Counted from the first letter of the stretch, positions 11,244 to 23,862 are shown. The stretch: DNA of 64,000 nt from Aquanectria penicillioides (GCA_003415625.1 PYIU01000003.1:5332001-5396000), one strand, 5' to 3'. Numbers and translations are program-made. Notes: generated by a model not told the origin, from the sequence alone.

Positions 11244-12406
11244 TCGTGGGTTCAAATTGTGACAAGGAGGGCTAATTAGTTGCTGGCGAGCGGTCTACTG
11301 GTAAACTGGAAAGTTAGCGGCACATCTCGAAGGGATATACTTGTGTATATATTTGTGTCTGAGTCGACAGCGCAGAGTAAAAAACAGGTCACAGTTTTAC
11401 AAATCCTTTGATAGCTGTAAGCCAGCAAGTTGTTTTTGATTAAATTCCGAAGAGAGCGCGCAGTAGTGTGAGGCCTAATGATGTTGGTTAGCCAGACAAG
11501 GGCCGTGGTGTCCACCCTGCAATGGTTGTTGGCTGCTCGTTATTCCTCTGACCTGCAGTAGTAAACCGTAGTCAGGTCGAAATGACTCGGAAGGAAGCAG
11601 CCAGGAGTCAAAATCTGGCAAATTTTGCGAGGTCTCAAAATTGTGGCTGGCTGCTGTACGCGCGGGTGAAGATGGAAGAGGAAGAGAAAGGGTTGGAAGC
11701 TGAGGACAACCACACAGAGGTTCTCTGAAGGGCATGTGCCAAAGGCAGCTTTGAAGTGAGTCTTTTAACATTGAATCATGACACTGCAAGACGAGTATTT
11801 CACTCGTAGTGAATCACTATGGAAGAGACAAAACCTCGAATAATTGAACAGCGCGGGTCTATCTTTGGCTGGGGCCTGCTGTAAAGTGTGTGGCCGACCA
11901 CCAACTCTCCATGCCCCCAAAGCCAACAGTGAACCACACCCTGAAACCCTGAAAACGGATATGACGGCTAGTGGAAGCGCGGGATGGGATGGGGAAATGG
12001 GAAACGGTCAATAGAGCTGTCAAGTTTTAAAAGCCGACCAGACGCGGAAGCTAGGTTGAAAGGAGAATAAGAAAGCTGAGCTGGCAGCCGGGAGATGCGT
12101 CTGCAATTTCATAGTCGTTGTATCCACGGGAAAAGGATTGTTGATGAAGGATGATGCGCTATGCCGTGCCGTGCCGTGCCGTATGTAGCGGCTTGCGAGC
12201 TAAGGGGGCGAGAAGAGCTGGTTATACCGAACAAGGGCAAAGTCACGGAAAAGCAAACATGGGTGCGCCTCAGTTGTACCAATGACGCGTGGGCGGGCAG
12301 AAAAGGACATGGCCGTAATTCACATCAACTACCTGGCAAACACAACTCCACAGGGGGAATACTTTATTTAGCATAAGCATACCGAGAGGCCGAGCCATTC
12401 GAGATA
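11244..12406. other. Intergenic region, no gene seen
   Basis: Upstream of the esterase (minus) and of the CHORD-like gene (plus). Holds a TGCCG tandem at 12162-12182. Frames here are short, lack domains and do not show a plausible intron pattern. Confidence 0.5.
12162..12182. repeat. TGCCG x4 short tandem repeat
   Basis: Four perfect 5-base units 225 bases ahead of the CHORD-like gene start. Simple-sequence repeat; no function proposed. Confidence 0.8.
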
Positions 12407-13545
12407 ATGTACCCGTCTAGAGTGTCTCCGTTGGCTTTCGATCGCATGGTGGAGGCGCCTGAGCACCAAATTCGCGCCATACTACGCGCTCTCTGCGATG
12501 ACCCGGCGGTTCGTGCCCGCGCGCTCAAGCACCACGCCGCCATCCAGTCCTTTGACGAGGAGGTCGCTGGCATCCGGGGCAAGGCCACGGTCGACATGCT
12601 TTTATGTGTGCAGTGTGATTCGCCGTACTCGAGGGCGGAGAATCGACGCCGTGCCTGTCGATACCATCCTGGTGAGCTTCCTCGTCGTTCGTGTGTAGCT
12701 GTGGCCCGGCTTGACCACTTTACCACATATCACCTAGGGAGACACACAGCCAACTAACACGAGGGCAACGCCACCCGGAACAGGAGAATTGGAAATTGAC
12801 GAAGACTCAAATACTTGGATTGACTGGGACCCACGCTGCCACGGGGACCAGGACACGGATGAGAACCGAGCAGAGTATCCAGATGGCTTCGCTTGGTCGT
12901 GCTGTGACGAGGACGGGGCCAGTATGGGCTGCACATGGGGCAGACATGAAAGTCACCCAGACCGATCAAAGAAAGCCCGCGGCGAAGATCGCGGCGAGGG
13001 AAGCGACGACGCCTATGAAAACCCTGCTGGGGATGAGGATGATGATGATGATGATGACGACGATGACGATGACGATGACGAGGAAGCCTTCGATAATCTA
13101 GGTGCCGAGGTACGCGCTGGACATAAGCGCAAGGCTTCTAGCAACTTGATGGCGTGCGTCCTGTGCGAGTCTCCATTCTCAGACACGAGCAACGGACCAG
13201 ACAGCTGCGTGCACCATCCCGGTGAGTAAAGTTCTCATACTTAGTCCTGTCCTTCTCTTGATTTCTTCAAAATTGTCAAACATCCAAAACTGTGCTTCGT
13301 TACTGATAGCCCGTTTACTCACAGGGGAACTTGAATTCGATGACGAGTCGGATGTCTGGGCTGACGCCGACGGCGACTTGGCACATTTTGACACGGAGGA
13401 GTTTCGCAAAGATAACCCCGATGGCTTCAAGTGGGATTGTTGTCAGCAAGATGGTACCAAACCAGGCTGTGTCAAGACCAGGCACGAAACTGCCGACCGA
13501 TGGGCCAAGAATCAAGGTCTTAATGACGCTGTTGTGATAGCTTGA
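12407..13545 (+). CDS. Protein with two tandem CHORD-like Cys/His zinc-binding repeats
   Basis: Unrecognised family, 307 residues. Exons 12407-12671, 12784-13221 and 13325-13545. Each repeat has the order C-x2-C-x13-C-x2-H-P-G, then W-x-C-C-x7-G-C-x4-H. This matches the ligand order of CHORD domains (C..C, C-x2-HPG, W-x-CC, GC-x4-H), although the distance between HPG and WxCC is longer here (acidic insert about 35-40 residues). Repeat 1 spans about 12605-12946, repeat 2 about 13153-13492. Both introns fall at the same codon in each repeat, phase 1 inside the Gly of HPG, so the repeats arose by duplication including the intron. A run of about 15 Asp encoded by GAT/GAC (13036-13083) separates them. 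Zinc binding and a link to Sgt1/Hsp90-type CHORD proteins are inference. Confidence 0.82.
13036..13083 (+). repeat. GAT/GAC triplet run coding poly-Asp
   Basis: Imperfect triplet repeat inside the CHORD-like gene, in frame, giving a polyaspartate linker. Likely variable in length between strains. Confidence 0.8.
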
Positions 13546-14056
13546 TGCCCCAGACTCGGGAATCAACATCATGTAATTAACACATCGGATCGAAAATACA
13601 ACAATAAAAAAGACTCTCAGATATTTCCCAATAACTCCCAACCTATGGATGTTATAATGTTCCCCGTAAATGATCTTGCCATCATCTCCAGCCCTTGCCA
13701 CTGGCACAAGAGCGGATTCACACCCAAGAGCCCCCATGCAAGTCATATATTGCCTTGGCTCTTGGACAAAGTAACATTGAGCAATAGACACAAACCCCTC
13801 TTCATATCTCCTTTGGACATGGGCGGTCCAAGCTGCGTTGCCGGTACTCCATGCGCCCTAATGTGATTCCTTAACACCTGCTGGCAGATGTCGCTCAACC
13901 AAATGGATCCCCATTAGGTCTTCTGATGCATTTAGACGTGATCTTCCAGTACGAACGGAAGTTCTTCTGTCGAGTGACGACTTAGGGGTAGCGTTCTTAG
14001 CTGAAACGCTGCATCAACGGCGTCTTGCCCAACGGCAGTCGCACTCCTCGTCGAGT
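13546..14056. other. Intergenic region between convergent genes
   Basis: 3' flanks of the CHORD-like gene and the Srk1-type kinase. Short AT-rich stretches near 13590-13620. No gene seen. Confidence 0.5.
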
Positions 14057-16366
14057 CTATGTCACGGGGCTCCTATACCCGAGAATGGGAACTTTCTTGT
14101 TTCGCTTTCCGAGGAGCGTAGCGTTCTCGAGATTGAGTTCAAAGGCCCCGCGCTGGCGGTTCCGGTCCCTCACCTGTTGCCGGGCCGCCGCTGTGACAGC
14201 CGCGGAGTGTTGGCCGTATCCTCGCTCGGTGCGTTCACGTTCTCGGCCTCGGGTTTCCGCTTCATGATCTCGAATGTTGGTCTTTCGCATGCTCTGCTCA
14301 AGAGCGTGAGTGGCGGGGTTCGGCTTAGCTCCAGCATCGGCCTCCTGGCCGTCAATCTGCATGACGTCCTCATCCTCGTCCTCTTCCTCGTCCTCTTCAT
14401 TGAGACCACCCAAGAGCCTAGCGGGGCCGCCCTTGGCACCAACCTGGGCTCTCCGCTTGCCCTCCTCCTCTTGACGATGGACGGCATAACTGACATCGAA
14501 CACCTCGCGCAAGTTGACAGCTCCAGGAGATCTGAAGTCGTATCGCTTGCCTGCTTCCTCGAATTTAGAGGTGTCAAAGGCCTTGAGGGCTCAATCTTCT
14601 TCTCCTCCATGGGAGTTGGCCCGTTGCCCCGGATCCACGGGTGAGCCAAGAACTCCTTGATTGTGTATCGCTTCTCGGGATCGACTGTTAGTAGGTGGCT
14701 GATGAGATCCTGGGCAGACTTGGAAATGCTGTCCCACCAAGGTGAAAGGAAAGTGTACTGGCCCTTGGCGACCTTTTCAGTGAGCACCTCGATGCTCTCA
14801 TCGTAGAAGGGAGGGAAACCGCAAAGCAGGGTATACAGGACACAGCCCAAAGCCCACATATCGACAGACTTGGAGTATCGCTCATCCTTGACAATCTCGG
14901 GGGCCGTATACCCAACGGTGCCACAGGGGGTCATGGTTTGGTTGTCCCACACAATCTTGGAGAGGCCAAAGTCGGCAATCTTAATCTGACCAATGCCACC
15001 AGCTCCCTGGCCGGGATGAATTCACCCTCGTCGGCTTTATCCTCGTCACCAGGTTGCGTAGGCTTTGGATTCTTCGAGGGGACGAAAGGAATGGGGTTGT
15101 ACAGGATGTTTTCGGGTTTGATGTCACTGTGCAAGGGTCAGCAGCTGTAGCCATGCCGATGCAGTGGCGCAATGACGTCAGGAGGGGCATCTCAAACGCC
15201 AACGCCTGGGGATTTGCGTAGCCTCGCGCGAGGCTAACAACTCGCCGCACCAGAAGTGTACTCACCGATGGACGACTCCCATCTCTTCATGCAAATACTC
15301 GAGGGCTTTGGCAACCTGGACGATAACGTGCCGGGAGAGCTCCTCGCTGAAATAGGTCAAGCGCACAATCTGGTGGAAGAGCTCACCACCGGGGGCGAGC
15401 TCGAGGACGATGTAGTAGTACTGCCGGGACTCGGTGAAATCCACGAGCTTAATAATGTTGGGATGATCAAGCTGGCGCATGATTTGAACCTCCTTGAGGA
15501 TGTTTGATCGCTAGGGCGAGTCAGTACATGGCTTGGTCTAGCCGCCCAACTCGTGTGCCGTCTCGAAACTAAGACTCAGCTCAACGAAGGCGGCTGTGAA
15601 GAAGACGCGCAAAGAAAAAAGCCAAGACCAAAGGGAAATGTTGTTTCGCACCTCAGCAGCCTTGGGGACCTTCTTGAAGTCCGGATGTAAATGCTTATTT
15701 CCCTAGGAAAGGGGGCAACCCCTTGTGTTGGTAAATGGGGACGGAGAAATAAGACGGACAAGGGAGCAACCACGACAAAAAATCAAAACAGAAGGAAAAG
15801 GGCTGCATAGACACAAGACGGCCCCAAGCAAACTCACCTGCATGCTATTCATTTCGTACTTGCGGACGACTTTAATAGCGACTTCGCCCCGGTCGCCAGT
15901 AGTATCGCGGGCGCGGTAGACATTGCTGAAGGCGCCATCGCCCATCTTGTCAATGAGCTCCCAGCGCTCGAGGCCAGGGTAGCGGGGGAATTTGCTCTTG
16001 CTAGCATTCTCTTCAGCGACAATTTTGGCGAGGTTGGCGTCTTCAATGCGCTTGGTCTTGGAGGATTTGTTCTGGCCGTAGTTATCGATGGGAGCTTCGG
16101 CGTAAGTCTCGACGGGCTCTGCTACCGGAGCATGGTGGGCGGGTTGCGTCGTGGGGAGGGTGGAGGCCTCAGTCTTGCGCGATTGCTGCTCCTCGGCGAG
16201 GTTTGCGGCGCGGGCTTGCTTGCCTATGAGAGAAGAGCATTAGTCGGGTACGGGATTGGCCAGGGATGATAAGATCTGGACAACAAGGACGAAACGAGCG
16301 GGCTGGGAGAAGAGGAGGATAATTACCGTGGCGGATGAAGTTTTTCAGCTGTTGAATGGTCGACAT
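14057..16366 (-). CDS. SRK1: Rck2/Srk1-family stress-activated protein kinase (two apparent 1-base frameshifts)
   Basis: CAMK-group Ser/Thr kinase, the type activated by the Hog1/Sty1 MAP kinase. Five exons: 16327-16366, 15838-16223, 15652-15702, 15266-15510 and 14057-15126. The kinase core has GDGAFSNVYRARD, VAIKVV, VVHRDIKPENILYNP, IADFGLSK, CGTVGYTAPE and the family's long insert between catalytic and activation loops. The long insert and TPCGTVGYTAPEIV match yeast Rck2. Frame is lost twice: at CCGG/GGCC near 15011, where one more base gives IPGQGAGGIGQIKIADFG instead of a wrong frame, and at CCTTGA 14581-14586, where one more base gives KAFDTSKFEEAGKRYDF joined to FRSPGAVNLREVFDV. With both bases added the exons total 598 codons, an exact multiple. 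The C-terminus (EEDEEEDEDED, MRKTNIRDHEAE) is then complete. Probably assembly errors in an intact gene. Confidence 0.92.
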
Positions 16367-19300
16367 GGCTGGAGAGGTGTCGCTTGGGCGCGACAGGCCA
16401 GCTTTGGGAAGATGGGGAGAGCTCTAGCGGTGGGATGGAGGATGTATACCCGGACTGGGGGGGTTTGGGTCAGAAGCCTAGCCGTGTCTCTGGCCGTTGT
16501 CCGAACCGTCGCGGGGAGAGCTGTTGAATCCAAGAGTTTTGTGTGTATTTGTAAGAGGAGTAAAAAAAAAACGGAGAGACCGATGATGTCGTCAGAAAGC
16601 GCAGGACCGGACGAGTTTGACGGGGTCTGTGGACAGGGCTCAGAGGCAAAGGCGGGAGGCGGCTGGCTAGCTGGCTGGCTTGTTGGGCTTGGCTGGATTT
16701 CGGCGTACGTGCGGGGTTTAACGAGTCGCAGGAGGTAGCTGAGGGGGGGGGTTCGTGCGCGTGCAGACTTGGGTAGTACAAATGGCGTCTATGTAGAAGC
16801 CAAGCTGACGGATGAGCCGGAGAGAAGCAAAAGGGGAAGGATATAGAGGAGGGAAAGGGAGGAGGGAAAAGCAACGGCGGGTAAAGAAAAGAAGAAGCTG
16901 GAGAATGGGCGGGTTTGCAAGGTGGGAATGGGAGAGTGTGAGTTGCAAGTTGCAGGTGTAGTGGCAGCGTCAGTGGACAAGGTCCTGTACGGAGTAACTG
17001 GGGCTGGAACAAGGAACTGGTGGACAGGGTACAGTGGGCAGTTGGGGATACCTACCTAGTGGAGTGGACGGACGTTCAGCGGGCAAAATGCCAGTGACAG
17101 TCGCCCAGAGAGAGCGCAGACCTTGGGCAAGTCTAGGCGGTTTGGTGCGCCGCAGTGGGGGTTTTTTTCTTTTTCTTTTTTCTTTTCTTTGGGGGTGAGG
17201 AGGAGGACAACAATGTTGTGGAGGGTACCCCGGGTCAGTCAAGAAGGCAGTCTAAGGTCACTCACTACAGGTGATGATGCAGCTGCAATGACTGACGGCT
17301 GGGGATAAAGGGTTCTGGGCTTGGGCTCGCCGAAGGTGGAGATACTTGGAAAAGCCACCACCAACTCTTGCAGCCTAACCCGCCGAGACAGCCGGCACTT
17401 CGCGGGGCGTTTGTGGGATAGGAAAATACCGAAAGGGAGAGAGATGAGACAAACTAAGGCCAGGACCGACAGTGGAAATAGACAGACAGCGGCCCTTGAC
17501 GAAAAAACCGCTTTCGTTGAGCTCGCGGACGGGTGGATGGGCAGATAGGAGGCCAAAAGTCAAGAAGAAGCGGGTTCACGGCAGCTTCACAAGACTGGTG
17601 GAGGGAGGGAAACGGCGAAGGTGATCCCATCTCTCGTGGCTTGATAGGTTTTTTTCTAATTCCTGCTCATGGCAGGCAAGGATACAAAAACAAGAAAGTT
17701 GACGGCCCCCGGCCCGGGATTCGTTGCCTTGATGTTCTTTAGTCCCAGGTACAAGCACCCAGAAGGAAAAAAAAGGGCCTGCCGCGACAAGCTCGCCGAA
17801 CATGCTGGATGTGACAAAGTACCTAGCCTTCACGTCAGCACTTTTTGGTTTATAACACACCAATACCCTACACCACACCCGCCCCATAGCCTAGCGACGC
17901 TGGACGAGTAAGAAGCACGGAAAAGGGAGAGAAAAAGGAAGCAAAGGAGACATAATGAAAGGGATCCATAGGTTTCCATGGAACTAATCGACGGCGCCCA
18001 TGGCTGGAGGGAGAGGAGCCAAGCAGACAGGCCGCCGATGCCGCCGTCTGTCGTCCTCGGGATGTCAGCTACCCATGCCCCCTCTCCACCACCATTGAAG
18101 AAAGACGGGAATACCCAAATGGTAGTGTCCATTGCCTAAAGTGGTGCATGCTTTCGCCTATTGCTTGTGCAATTGCCTGTGGCCAGCCGATACTGGGTGG
18201 TATCATCGCTTTCATCATTGCATCTGGGGTATCTGGCCCGTCGTTGGCTACCTGAGACGATCGGGCTGGGTGAGATGCGGCTGATCAGCTCTTCGTACCA
18301 CGAACGACAGCGCTTGCATTGGATTCTTGCGATAGCGGCGGACTGACGGGACGGAATGCATCCTCGCCTCTCAGACCGAGCCGCTCAGCTACGGGCAGGA
18401 TAACTCTGCGCATAATACTGCACCGTCCAGCAACGTCGTTGCATGCCCTGCAGCGTTATCGTTCAGGAAATTTTAGCCTGCATCCTCCAAGATCTGGGCT
18501 TGCTTCACCATCAAGCTTCCAGCGTCATCTCCCAAGGAAAAAAAAACTGGAGCCATCCCCGCCCCGCCCCGCCCCGTTATGACGCTGCAGTCGACGTCAT
18601 CCATCCATGGGCCCGATGCCCGTCCTAGCAGCTCTGGGGCTTCTGGAGCCGCTCGTGGCACTGAAGCACTCCACTCCCTGGTCCGGCGACGCCAGGTGGA
18701 CAGCAGTGGGTGCCTCCAAGCGCCTCTGGGCGCTGGTGGCCGCGTAGGGCGTCGTCTAGGCCCTCTGAAGCTCGCCCGGGGCGCCGACAGGGTGCGCCAA
18801 TCAGCAGCGCGGCTGCAGTGGCTACAGCGTATGTCTCCCAAGACAGCCGCTCCGTGCTTCAACGGTGGCTCCAAGTGCAACGTCCGCCTAGTTTATCGCC
18901 CTCGAGCCACGGAAAAACCGATGACGATGGCGACAAGGGGGAAGATAGCCCGTCTCTCTTGGGAGAGAGCCATTACGACCAGATCAAGCTGGGGAAATTA
19001 CTCCTCGTCAATTCCTCAAGCTCCCAAGCTTGGCTAACCATCAGGCCAGGCTAAGAAAAACAGGCTTTTTGGGTTTCTGCTTGTTGGGCGACAAGAGTCT
19101 AGAACCCTGTCTGCATGCCCAAAGAGCCTCTGCCCTTCCCGTCCTTGTTGGCGAGCCTTCCGCCAGGATGCGTTTTACTTTTGCTCGTCATATCTTTTTT
19201 TGTCTGAAACAGCGCTGGGGATTGGAATTTTCTTTCTTCCCCAGTAATTCATCTAGCACATGGCCTTGGTTTCTGGTTCTCGAACGTCGACCCTAGACCC

Positions 19301-20111
19301 CTGAGTTGACGCTTACACAGTAATGCCTGCTCCTACCTACACCGCCTGGGATCCATGGTTTTATTCTGCCTGGCCGGGCCACTGCCTCTTGGTTAAATCA
19401 CACGTACTGGATGCTTTCCTTCATCAATTGATGCTGCGCAACCATTCTCATCGTACCATTACCTCTTTTCCCCTCTTCGCACTAATGTAGCTCCTACCTT
19501 GTTGTTGCATCGCCCCCCCACTCTCCAGAGCTAACCCTGGTGATGTCATGACACGGCTCCCCGACAGAAATGAGTCCACAGTCTGACACGTGCTGATATC
19601 ATCCAGCTCGCAATGTCGATGCTTGGCTTAGTGCATTGACGTATGCTTCCCCAGATCTGAATATGAGTTCGGCTCCAGGTCTTCATCATATTTGATTTTC
19701 TGCGCTTCTTATCTGGCATCGGTATACGCCATTTGCCGCCCATCTGCACGCCCGCAGCCTCGAGTCAGGTTGCATTACTGACGGACTTTTTCGTGCGATC
19801 AATCGATTGTGGCTGGCTGGCTTGCTGTTGCGTTATGCCAATAATAGACCGAGACGCTGCCGCCTTCATTCGGGGTGTCACTGTTGAAGTTATCATTTTG
19901 GTTGACAGGTCTTCATGTCTCAAGTTTTATAATGTGGCACCGGATTTGCAATCCGTCTCAATGTACATGTATTCATATAGGTATACCAACGCCCAGACCC
20001 ACACAAGCTAGCTGCTACAATGCAATCAATCCGCTCTCATGTAAATCACAACAAGACGTCAAAGCTGCTTCTCGCGCTAGGCGGGGCGACCAGATAACTG
20101 ATCTATCCACC
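16367..20111. other. 3.7-kb intergenic region upstream of the Srk1-type kinase
   Basis: The longest gene-free stretch in the window. It includes the kinase promoter (CT/GA-rich near 16780-17200 and 17560-17800), a CCCCG x4 repeat at 18557-18576 and several homopolymers. Open frames up to 180 codons at 16470-17012 are Pro/Ser/Phe-rich products of skewed pyrimidine tracts and show no domain. A long leader with introns or noncoding RNA is possible but not shown. Confidence 0.45.
18557..18576. repeat. CCCCG x4 short tandem repeat
   Basis: Four perfect 5-base units in the long region upstream of the kinase gene. Such C/G runs are also where base-count errors cluster in this sequence. Confidence 0.8.
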
Positions 20112-21850
20112 CTACAACTTGAAGAATTGGTACGGCACCTCCTGCCTTTCCGCATAATCCCTTAATCGACGATTCTTCCACCCGTAAAACACCCTGAGTC
20201 CCACGGCGATCATCGCCACGAGGAGGAGCAGCGCCGCGTTAGTCCAATGGCCTGTAGGATATCCCTTCTCTCGCTCGGGGGCTTTGTAGATCCAGACTCC
20301 GGGTATTTGGCCCAAGCCGCCGCCAATGGAGACGTTGATGGCAATGGCCAGACCTGTCGAGGCTGTGGTGAAAACATTGGAGCTCAGCCAGCCCAACATT
20401 GGTGGGATAGCTGCAAACGATCCTGCCGTTGCCATGATGAGGCCGCCATACCTGGCTGCGTAGGCATCGGCTGGTAAAGCTGCCGACATGATAAACCCAA
20501 TGGCACCGACTGTCGACGCCGCGGCTGTGTGAAGTCCTCGGGCATTAAAGTGATCGGCAGACCAGGCCACCAGAACTTGACATACTGAGCGATTGTCAGC
20601 ATTTCTCTCAGTCAGAATGATTTCAGTGCGACGACAACATACCGTATGCAATGGCCCAAGGGGGGACAGTCATCAATTGCGCCTGCAGGTCGATATATCC
20701 CAACCCGACAGTAATTGACGGCGAGAACAGACTCAAGCTTGCAAAGGCCGGACTGACAGCAAAGTACATGGCGTAGTGAGCGTATAATCGCCAGTCGGTC
20801 AGCGTCTCCTTCGCCTCTGCCCAGTTCATCGTCGGATGGGACTCCTTGCTGCCCTCGTAGTACAACCGCTGGATGGCCATGTCCTTTTCCGGCTCGCTGA
20901 GCCACCGGGTGTGTTCAGGGTAATCAGGCAGGAAGAAGAGTACAAGGAAGGCAGCTAGGCATGATGGGATGCCTTCGATGATGAAGAGCCATCGCCAGCC
21001 CGAGAGACCAGAGGCGCCGTTCATATGGCCGATGCCGTAGGCGATTGCGCCGCCGAACTAGACTCCGATGAGTGAACCGAACGTCAAGAATGATTCATGT
21101 CAATGTTTACTTACTGCGCCTGCAAGAGTAGCAGATGCGAGTATAAATGCGACTCTGTCGGGTAGTTAGCAGTAATCCCTTGCGATAGCTTTTTGCCCAT
21201 CAACATCACTTACCGTACACTGCGCTCGTCGTGCTTATACCAGAAGGTGAGGTAGTACACCAGCCCTGGGAACAAGCCAGCCTCGAATGTGCCCAGCAAG
21301 AATCGCACCGCCGTCACACTCCCAAAGCTATTCGTAGCAGCCGTGATGATCGTCATGGCGCCCCAGCAAAACATCAAGAAAGCGAGCCATCGGCTGGGCC
21401 GCAGCTTCTTCAGCAGCATATTGCTGGGGACCTCGAAGACGGCGTACGAGACAAGGAAGACCATGAGCGAGATGACAAACTGGTGATCGGTCATGTTGGT
21501 CTCGTGCTGCATGTCGTTCTTGGTCGACGAGTTGAGGATCATGGCGTTGCCAATGTTGGTGCGATCGAGAAAGCACAGGAAGTAGATGGCGGCTGAGAGG
21601 GGCATGATGCGCATGTCCTGCTTGACGAGCAAGCCCTTCTCCAACGGGCTCATTGAAACATCGTACTCGAGGGTTGGGTCCTATCCGGAGGCGATCAAGT
21701 TAGTCGCTGGGCTACCATCTATAGAGCAGCAGATATGTCGCAAACAGGCTGAGGGAGTTTTACATCTTTGACCAAAGTGGAATCGACATCGTCTTCGGCC
21801 ACGGGAGGCGGGCATGGGCGCGGAAGCCGCTCCGGAGGCTTTGCCACCAT
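20112..21850 (-). CDS. MFS transporter, anion:cation symporter (allantoate/nicotinate permease-like) family
   Basis: Plasma-membrane permease for an organic anion or vitamin-like solute; substrate not determinable. Exons 21764-21850, 21214-21680, 21115-21154, 20643-21057 and 20112-20584 total 494 codons (493 residues), normal for the family. About 12 hydrophobic segments. Family landmarks are FLCFLDRTNIGNA in TM1, EVPSNMLLKKLRPSRWL between TM2 and TM3, RFLLGTFEAGLFPG in TM4 and WRWLFIIEGIPS in TM5. The first exon supplies a cytosolic N-terminus (MVAKPPERLPRP) and was chosen because GAT|GTAAAA splices in frame to DPTLEYDVSMSPLEKG. The 40-base third exon is unusually small but needed to carry the frame. 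No cluster partner is next to it. Confidence 0.92.
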
Positions 21851-23862
21851 ATTCAACTCCCGCTCTCGTTCACGGCGGGCTATCTTGAGGCTATATCAGA
21901 GCGATTGGGAGAGGGGAATCCGGGATCGAATGATTGGGCGGATCGACAGGGAATGCGGCGATGCTCGGCGAGGCTGTGACACAGTCGCGGGTGGTCAAAC
22001 GGAGGCACGAGCAAGTCACACAGGGGCGATTCAAGAACAGGTGTCGGGAGAAATGTGCCCGCCAAGAGCAACAGGGTATCACGATGACAAAGAAGAAGGG
22101 AGAGGACGGACAATAAAAAATTTAAGAGAAGGATGGACTGTTTTTTTTTTTGCTAAGACCAAACCAGACCGCCGTCTCGGGACGAAGAAATGCGGGGGAG
22201 TTGGCGGCCTTTTTGACCAAGCTCTCTCGGCAAGGCTCCACTGCCGATCAGATCACATCAATCCCTCCCACCCGTACAGTAATGACTCGCAGTGGTGCCA
22301 TGGGGCCTTGAGGGCTGAATGAGGGAACCCGGCTATGCAAATTTCAACCTCCGTTGCGCAGAGTTGCATCCGGCCGTCGCCCGCCCCAGATAACCAATGC
22401 CAGATATATCCCGAGGGCCGTCCGCGCCTCGCGCCCGCCGCCCGCCATGCGGTGATGGGCCATGGGCCATGGGCCATGGTGACGATGGTGATGATGTCGC
22501 TCGAGTTTCCGGGGTGTGGATTCATGCCTCACCCTAGCAGAAACGCTCCGCCCTGCTCCCAGCGGCAGCGCACGCGACACTCGCATGTCTTGGCCCCTTG
22601 CTGCTCTTCGTTGTTCCCGACGGCTCCGGGGGCCAGACAGCTTCGCAGCATTTGCTCAAGCCTGGGACAGACGGTGTCTCCGGGGGACCGCCACTGCGAC
22701 GGGCAAGGGCACGACGGACAACGGGGTCAAAGCCATGTCCGTCGCACAAAGGCACGCGACCCCAGAGATGCATTTTCATTTCACCACCACAGTGGCACAG
22801 AGGGGACTACTGACCACGCGTCCCATTTCCCTTGGCAAAACGGCCAGGGTGGGCTCGGCAGTCCAATTGCGGGAGAGTCTGCGTGCCCGTGGTGAGCGGG
22901 GCGCTGGGGACAAGGAACCTGGAAAAGACTGGACGGCGGGCCCATACTCGCCGCTATGGCCGTCATGATCCGATGCTGGACGAAGGTTTCCCTTGGGTGG
23001 AGGGGATTCCCGGCTCCCCTACGAGCCCGCCCCCTCCTCCCCAAACGGTTGCCAGCACGTTACTTCACCTGCAGCCGCGGCGCAGCAGGCATGCCGGAGC
23101 CGACTTTGTCTTCGTTTGATTTTCGCCCCTCCAACTGCCGACAGGAGATTTTAGGTTTAACCTGTGATACCCGGCCGTTCCGTCTAATTGCCTACTAGGG
23201 CAGGTATTTTTTTTTCCGGCGCGGGTCGTTTCGGCCGAGACTGTCCCGGCCCGTGTGGGCCCCATTTTCGGGTGGCTGGCCCAGGTGGTCCTCCGGGAGC
23301 CGGTAGCGGAGAACGGGGAGGCTTGGTCATGGGAGGAGCGTCAAAATACAGGCTGATCTACGCTTAGTCAATTGGCTAATCAACATCTGAGGAAACCCAC
23401 AATTGAGCATTGAGAAGAAAAAAAAAAGCCGCTTGCTTTACATGCAATATCGCCAATGGGAAACCAACACTCCCTTGGAGCCAGGAATCCAGGTGACCTT
23501 TGTTGGATGCACATCCCTAATCAAAACAGCTCAAGAGCGTAGCATTCGGCCTCCAGATAAGCATATCAATCGTCATTTGAGGGCTCTACCGTTTGTTGAG
23601 TCATGTAACCTGTGCGATATCGCTGGTGATCGTCGTCCCCTTGACCGCTCCAGGCGAAACCATTTATCCACTCGTGCGACTGCCATTGTCGATCGATTCG
23701 GCTGTCACCCACTGAGACGACCGATCATGCACGAATTCGGTAGCCGGCTTTACAAATGGCAATTGCACCATCACGGAAACGAGTCACAGAGTGGTGTTCG
23801 ACGCCATTGCGCTACTCCGAATCCATGTTATTGCACGACTCCATTTAGGTCTAGTTGTCGGT
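21851..23862. other. Intergenic region, no gene seen
   Basis: Upstream region of the MFS gene and 3' flank of the DUF1275 gene. GC-rich and full of overlapping frames on both strands (for example near 22335-22970), none with a domain. Holds a GGGCCAT triplicate near 22458-22478 and a T run near 22140. Confidence 0.45.

Noticed and set aside
16470..17012. 180-residue Pro/Ser-rich frame upstream of the kinase
   Set aside because: Composition simply mirrors pyrimidine tracts; no domain, no intron pattern.
22335..22970. Two overlapping plus-strand frames of 150-186 residues
   Set aside because: Different frames of the same GC-rich stretch, neither with domain features; likely non-coding.
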